Source: JBCBAP01 sp038532435
Lineage (GTDB): Bacteria > Pseudomonadota > Alphaproteobacteria > Rhodobacterales > Rhodobacteraceae
Direction: 5' to 3'
Length of the DNA stretch: 33,231 nucleotides
Assembly (NCBI GenBank): GCA_038532435.1
Contig: JBCBAP010000040.1
Coordinates: 1 to 33,231, forward strand
Below the pieces are notes generated by a model. The model did not search any database, was not told where the DNA came from, and saw nothing but the letters and a program-made list of their open reading frames with translations. Of the stretch, positions 31,166-33,231 are shown piece after piece. The translations under genes and the position numbers were made by a program. Numbering within the stretch: position 1 is the first letter of the stretch; every line of letters starts with the position of its first letter.

Positions 31166-31752
31166 TGCTGGATCGCGTGCGCGAGCCGCGCCCGATACTC
31201 CCCGCGTGAGATTTCCACGGCTCCGAACCCGGCCAGGTGAGACGTGACGAACTGGGTGTCCATCAGCATGTACCCGCCCGCGTTCAACCGCGCCATCAAC
31301 CAGATCAGTGCAAGCTTCGACCCGTTTGTGCGTGAGGAGAACATGCTCTCGCCAAAGAACGCAGCGCCCAGCGAAACACCGTAGATGCCACCGAAAAGGA
31401 CGTCATCCTCGCTGTCCCACACCTCGACGGAGTGGGCGAAGCCGCGCTGGTGCAGCTCCATGTAGAGGCGAGAGATTTCGGTGTTGATCCAGGTCTCCGG
31501 CCGCGCGGCACACTTGGCGACGACCTGGCCGAACGCCCGGTTCATCGTGACACGGAAACCGCCCCGGCGGACCACCCGCCGTGTCGTCCGGGACACGTGA
31601 AACCTGTCAAGGGGCAGGATCCCGCGCCGATCCGGATCGACCCAGCGCAATTCACCTTCCCTGCTTTCTGCCATCGGAAACACGCCAACCGCATAGGCCT
31701 GCAACAGCAGATCAGAGGTGATTTCGGTGCTTGCCTGTGATGACGTGCCCAT
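31090..31752 (-). CDS. aat: Leucyl/phenylalanyl-tRNA--protein transferase
   Basis: Aat adds leucine or phenylalanine to proteins with N-terminal arginine or lysine, marking them for ClpS-ClpAP breakdown (N-degron pathway). The 220-residue protein has LLLQAYAVGVFPMAESREG, WVDPDRRGILPLDRFHVS, the core AHSVEVWDSEDDVLFGGIYG, VSLGAAFFGESMFSSRTNGS and MDTQFVTSHLAGFGAVEISR. The C-terminus ILHLSTQTS is the family's usual end, which supports this stop codon even though it overlaps the DUF2155 gene. It lies 14 bases after accC and is probably in the accB-accC-aat operon. A strong ribosome-binding site is not visible. Confidence 0.95.
   Translation of the reverse strand: MGTSSQASTEITSDLLLQAYAVGVFPMAESREGELRWVDPDRRGILPLDRFHVSRTTRRVVRRGGFRVTMNRAFGQVVAKCAARPETWINTEISRLYMELHQRGFAHSVEVWDSEDDVLFGGIYGVSLGAAFFGESMFSSRTNGSKLALIWLMARLNAGGYMLMDTQFVTSHLAGFGAVEISRGEYRARLAHAIQHHSDWTALSEDASSDDILHLSTQTS
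31124..31143. repeat. Imperfect palindrome in the aat/DUF2155 overlap
   Basis: TCGGAGGACGCATCCTCGGA is palindromic at 16 of 20 positions. It lies where the 3' ends of the convergent genes overlap, and both strands read it in frame as SEDASSD. It may help terminate both messages. The identical heptapeptides are a result of the palindrome. Confidence 0.6.
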
Positions 31753-31766
31753 TCCGCTGCTTTGTT

Positions 31767-33122
31767 CTAGGTCTCAGGGTCGGATTGCGCCTCCAACCAC
31801 TTTTCGAGCCAGTGAATATTGTACTCGCCTGTATGGATGTCTTTTTCGTTTAGAAGTTGTGCGAATAGAGGCAATGTCGTGTCTATTCCTTCCACAACGA
31901 ATTCGGAAAGGGCACGATTCAGGCGGGCGAGCGCTTCTGCCCGATTACTGCCATGAACGATCAGTTTTCCGATCAGGCTGTCGTAATAGGGGGGAATCGC
32001 GTAGCCTGCGTAGATCGCACTGTCCATCCGCACGCCAAGACCGCCCGGCGCGTGGAACGCCGTGATCTTGCCCGGGGAAGGGCGAAAGTCCGGAAGCTTC
32101 TCCGCATTGATCCGGCATTCGATCGCGTGTCCGTCGGGAACCAGGTCCTCCTGAGAGAAGGACATGGGCAGGCCCGCCGCAACCCGGATCTGTTCCTGAA
32201 CCAGATCGACGCCGAAGACCGCTTCCGTCACCGGATGCTCCACCTGCAGGCGGGTGTTCATCTCGATGAAGTAGAACTCACCATCCTCGTAGAGGAACTC
32301 GATCGTGCCCGCGCCTATGTAGTTGATCTCGGCGACCGCGTCGGCACAGGTCTTGCCGATGCTCGCCCGCATCTCCGCGTCGATGACCGGGGAGGGCGCT
32401 TCCTCGAAGACCTTCTGGTGACGTCGCTGGAGCGAGCAGTCCCGCTCACCCAGATGTACCGCGTTGCCGCGCCCGTCGCCGAAGACCTGAACTTCGATGT
32501 GCCGGGGCTTCTGCAGGTATTTCTCGATATAGACCGCATCGTCGCCGAAGGCGGCCTTCGCCTCCGTCCGTGCGGACTGGAAGGCGATGTCGAAATCGTC
32601 GGCTGATGTGGCAACCTTCATGCCGCGTCCGCCGCCGCCGGCGGCCGCCTTCACGATGACAGGAAAGCCCATGCCAGCGGCGATGTCGCGCGCCTCCTCA
32701 AGCGTCTCCACCCCGCCTTCGGAGCCGGGCACGCAGGGAACGCCGAGCTTTTTCATCGTGTCCTTCGCCGCGATCTTGTCGCCCATCACCTGGATGTGCT
32801 CGGCGGACGGACCGATGAAGGTGATCCCGTGGTCTGCGATGATCTGGCTAAAGCTCGCGTTCTCGCTGAGAAAGCCATAGCCCGGATGGATCGCGTCAGC
32901 GCCGGTGATCTCTGCCGCGGAAATGATGTTGGGGATGGACAGGTAGCTCAGCGTGCCCGATGGCGGGCCGATGCACACGCTCTCGTTGGCGAGCCGCACA
33001 TGCATTGCGTCCGAGTCGGCGGAGGAGTGCACGGCGACCGTCGCGATCCCCATCTCCTGACAGGCGCGGTGGATGCGAAGGGCGATCTCGCCACGGTTGG
33101 CGATCAGAACCTTTTTGAACAT
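31767..33122 (-). CDS. accC: Acetyl-CoA carboxylase, biotin carboxylase subunit
   Basis: AccC carboxylates the biotin on AccB with bicarbonate and ATP in the first step of fatty acid synthesis. The 451 residues match the usual subunit (about 450). The N-terminal domain begins MFKKVLIANRGEIALRIHRA; AIHPGYGFLSENASF follows; the ATP-grasp has VKAAAGGGGRGMKV, YIEKYLQKPRHIEVQVFGD, LGERDCSLQRRHQKVFEEAP, FIEMNTRLQVEHPVTE and the C-terminal HAIECRINAEKL. GAGGGGG lies before the ATG. It follows accB after seven bases and precedes aat. Confidence 0.98.
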   Translation of the reverse strand: MFKKVLIANRGEIALRIHRACQEMGIATVAVHSSADSDAMHVRLANESVCIGPPSGTLSYLSIPNIISAAEITGADAIHPGYGFLSENASFSQIIADHGITFIGPSAEHIQVMGDKIAAKDTMKKLGVPCVPGSEGGVETLEEARDIAAGMGFPVIVKAAAGGGGRGMKVATSADDFDIAFQSARTEAKAAFGDDAVYIEKYLQKPRHIEVQVFGDGRGNAVHLGERDCSLQRRHQKVFEEAPSPVIDAEMRASIGKTCADAVAEINYIGAGTIEFLYEDGEFYFIEMNTRLQVEHPVTEAVFGVDLVQEQIRVAAGLPMSFSQEDLVPDGHAIECRINAEKLPDFRPSPGKITAFHAPGGLGVRMDSAIYAGYAIPPYYDSLIGKLIVHGSNRAEALARLNRALSEFVVEGIDTTLPLFAQLLNEKDIHTGEYNIHWLEKWLEAQSDPET

Positions 33123-33129
33123 AGCCCCC

Positions 33130-33231
33130 TCACTCGATGATCATCAGCGGGGCACCGAACTCCACCGGGGAGGCATCGTCGATCAGGATCCGCTTCACCG
33201 TGCCCGCGCGGGGGGAGGGGATCTGGTTCAT
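33130..33231 (-). CDS. accB: Biotin carboxyl carrier protein of acetyl-CoA carboxylase, C-terminal end
   Basis: The last 33 codons and stop of a gene entering from the right edge. The residues, from MNQIPSPRAGTVKRILIDD to PVEFGAPLMIIE, are the typical C-terminus of AccB just after the biotinylation motif EAMKM/EAMKT, whose lysine must lie a few codons outside the window. The seven-base gap to accC shows the standard accB-accC operon. Confidence 0.93.
   Translation of the reverse strand: MNQIPSPRAGTVKRILIDDASPVEFGAPLMIIE

Overview
The window is high-GC alphaproteobacterial chromosome, most likely from a marine member of the Rhodobacterales (Roseobacter-like). The signs are a sulfoacetaldehyde acetyltransferase (taurine/sulfonate catabolism), an Entner-Doudoroff edd-eda operon, a glnB-glnA pair, a perfect FNR-type box, a complex I accessory subunit (NDUFA12), a DUF2155 protein and the accB-accC-aat cluster. 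I see no prophage, CRISPR array or intact insertion sequence. The assignment is inferred from gene content and order, not from a database search.

Layout. 1-4637 (minus): the start of xsc, preceded by an operon of a LuxR-type response regulator, a FIST-domain protein and a hybrid histidine kinase. The FIST/kinase pair has the architecture of the nitric-oxide sensing NosP/NahK module. 4806-5708 (plus): a staphylococcal-nuclease-like protein. 5773-8237 (minus): edd-eda with a good sigma70-type promoter. It is divergent from a universal stress protein gene (8485-9318) that carries an FNR box in its promoter. 9615-10892 (minus): enolase. 10893-11526 holds no recognisable gene but has a striking 15-bp inverted repeat. 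11527-12369 (minus): mazG. 12472-13641 (plus): an M20 amidohydrolase. 13650-15495 (minus): a radical SAM protein overlapping a DMT-family permease. 15686-15772 (minus): a probable 28-residue membrane peptide. 16026-16101 (minus): tRNA-Gly(CCC). 16144-18701 (minus): a Kef-type antiporter and its ancillary flavoprotein. 18817-19784 (plus): an SMR exporter and a secreted Sel1-repeat protein, ending at a bidirectional terminator shared with glnA. 19883-21677 (minus): glnB-glnA. 21841-25046 (plus): bifunctional NAD(P)HX repair enzyme, tRNA-Leu(UAG) and trigger factor with a textbook terminator. 25125-26021: a frameshifted TbpB-like lipoprotein gene. 26062-26799: an orphan UgpE-like permease. 27065-29092: clpP and clpX. 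29180-31165 (plus): NDUFA12, MlaD-like protein, methyltransferase and DUF2155. These converge on and overlap aat, accC and accB (31090-33231, minus).

How the parts fit. Most of the window is housekeeping: central carbon metabolism (edd, eda, eno), nitrogen assimilation (glnB, glnA), protein quality control (tig, clpP, clpX, aat), fatty acid synthesis (accB, accC), respiration (NDUFA12) and metabolite repair (mazG, NAD(P)HX enzyme). The accessory content is at the left edge (NO-sensor-like regulation beside sulfonate catabolism), around 13.6-15.8 kb (radical SAM/permease/micropeptide), and at 25-26.8 kb, where a decayed lipoprotein gene sits beside a permease without its transport partners. 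The best leads for new biology are the NosP/NahK/response-regulator operon beside xsc with a repeated operator-like sequence, the radical SAM/DMT pair, the micropeptide, and the unexplained DNA upstream of eno.
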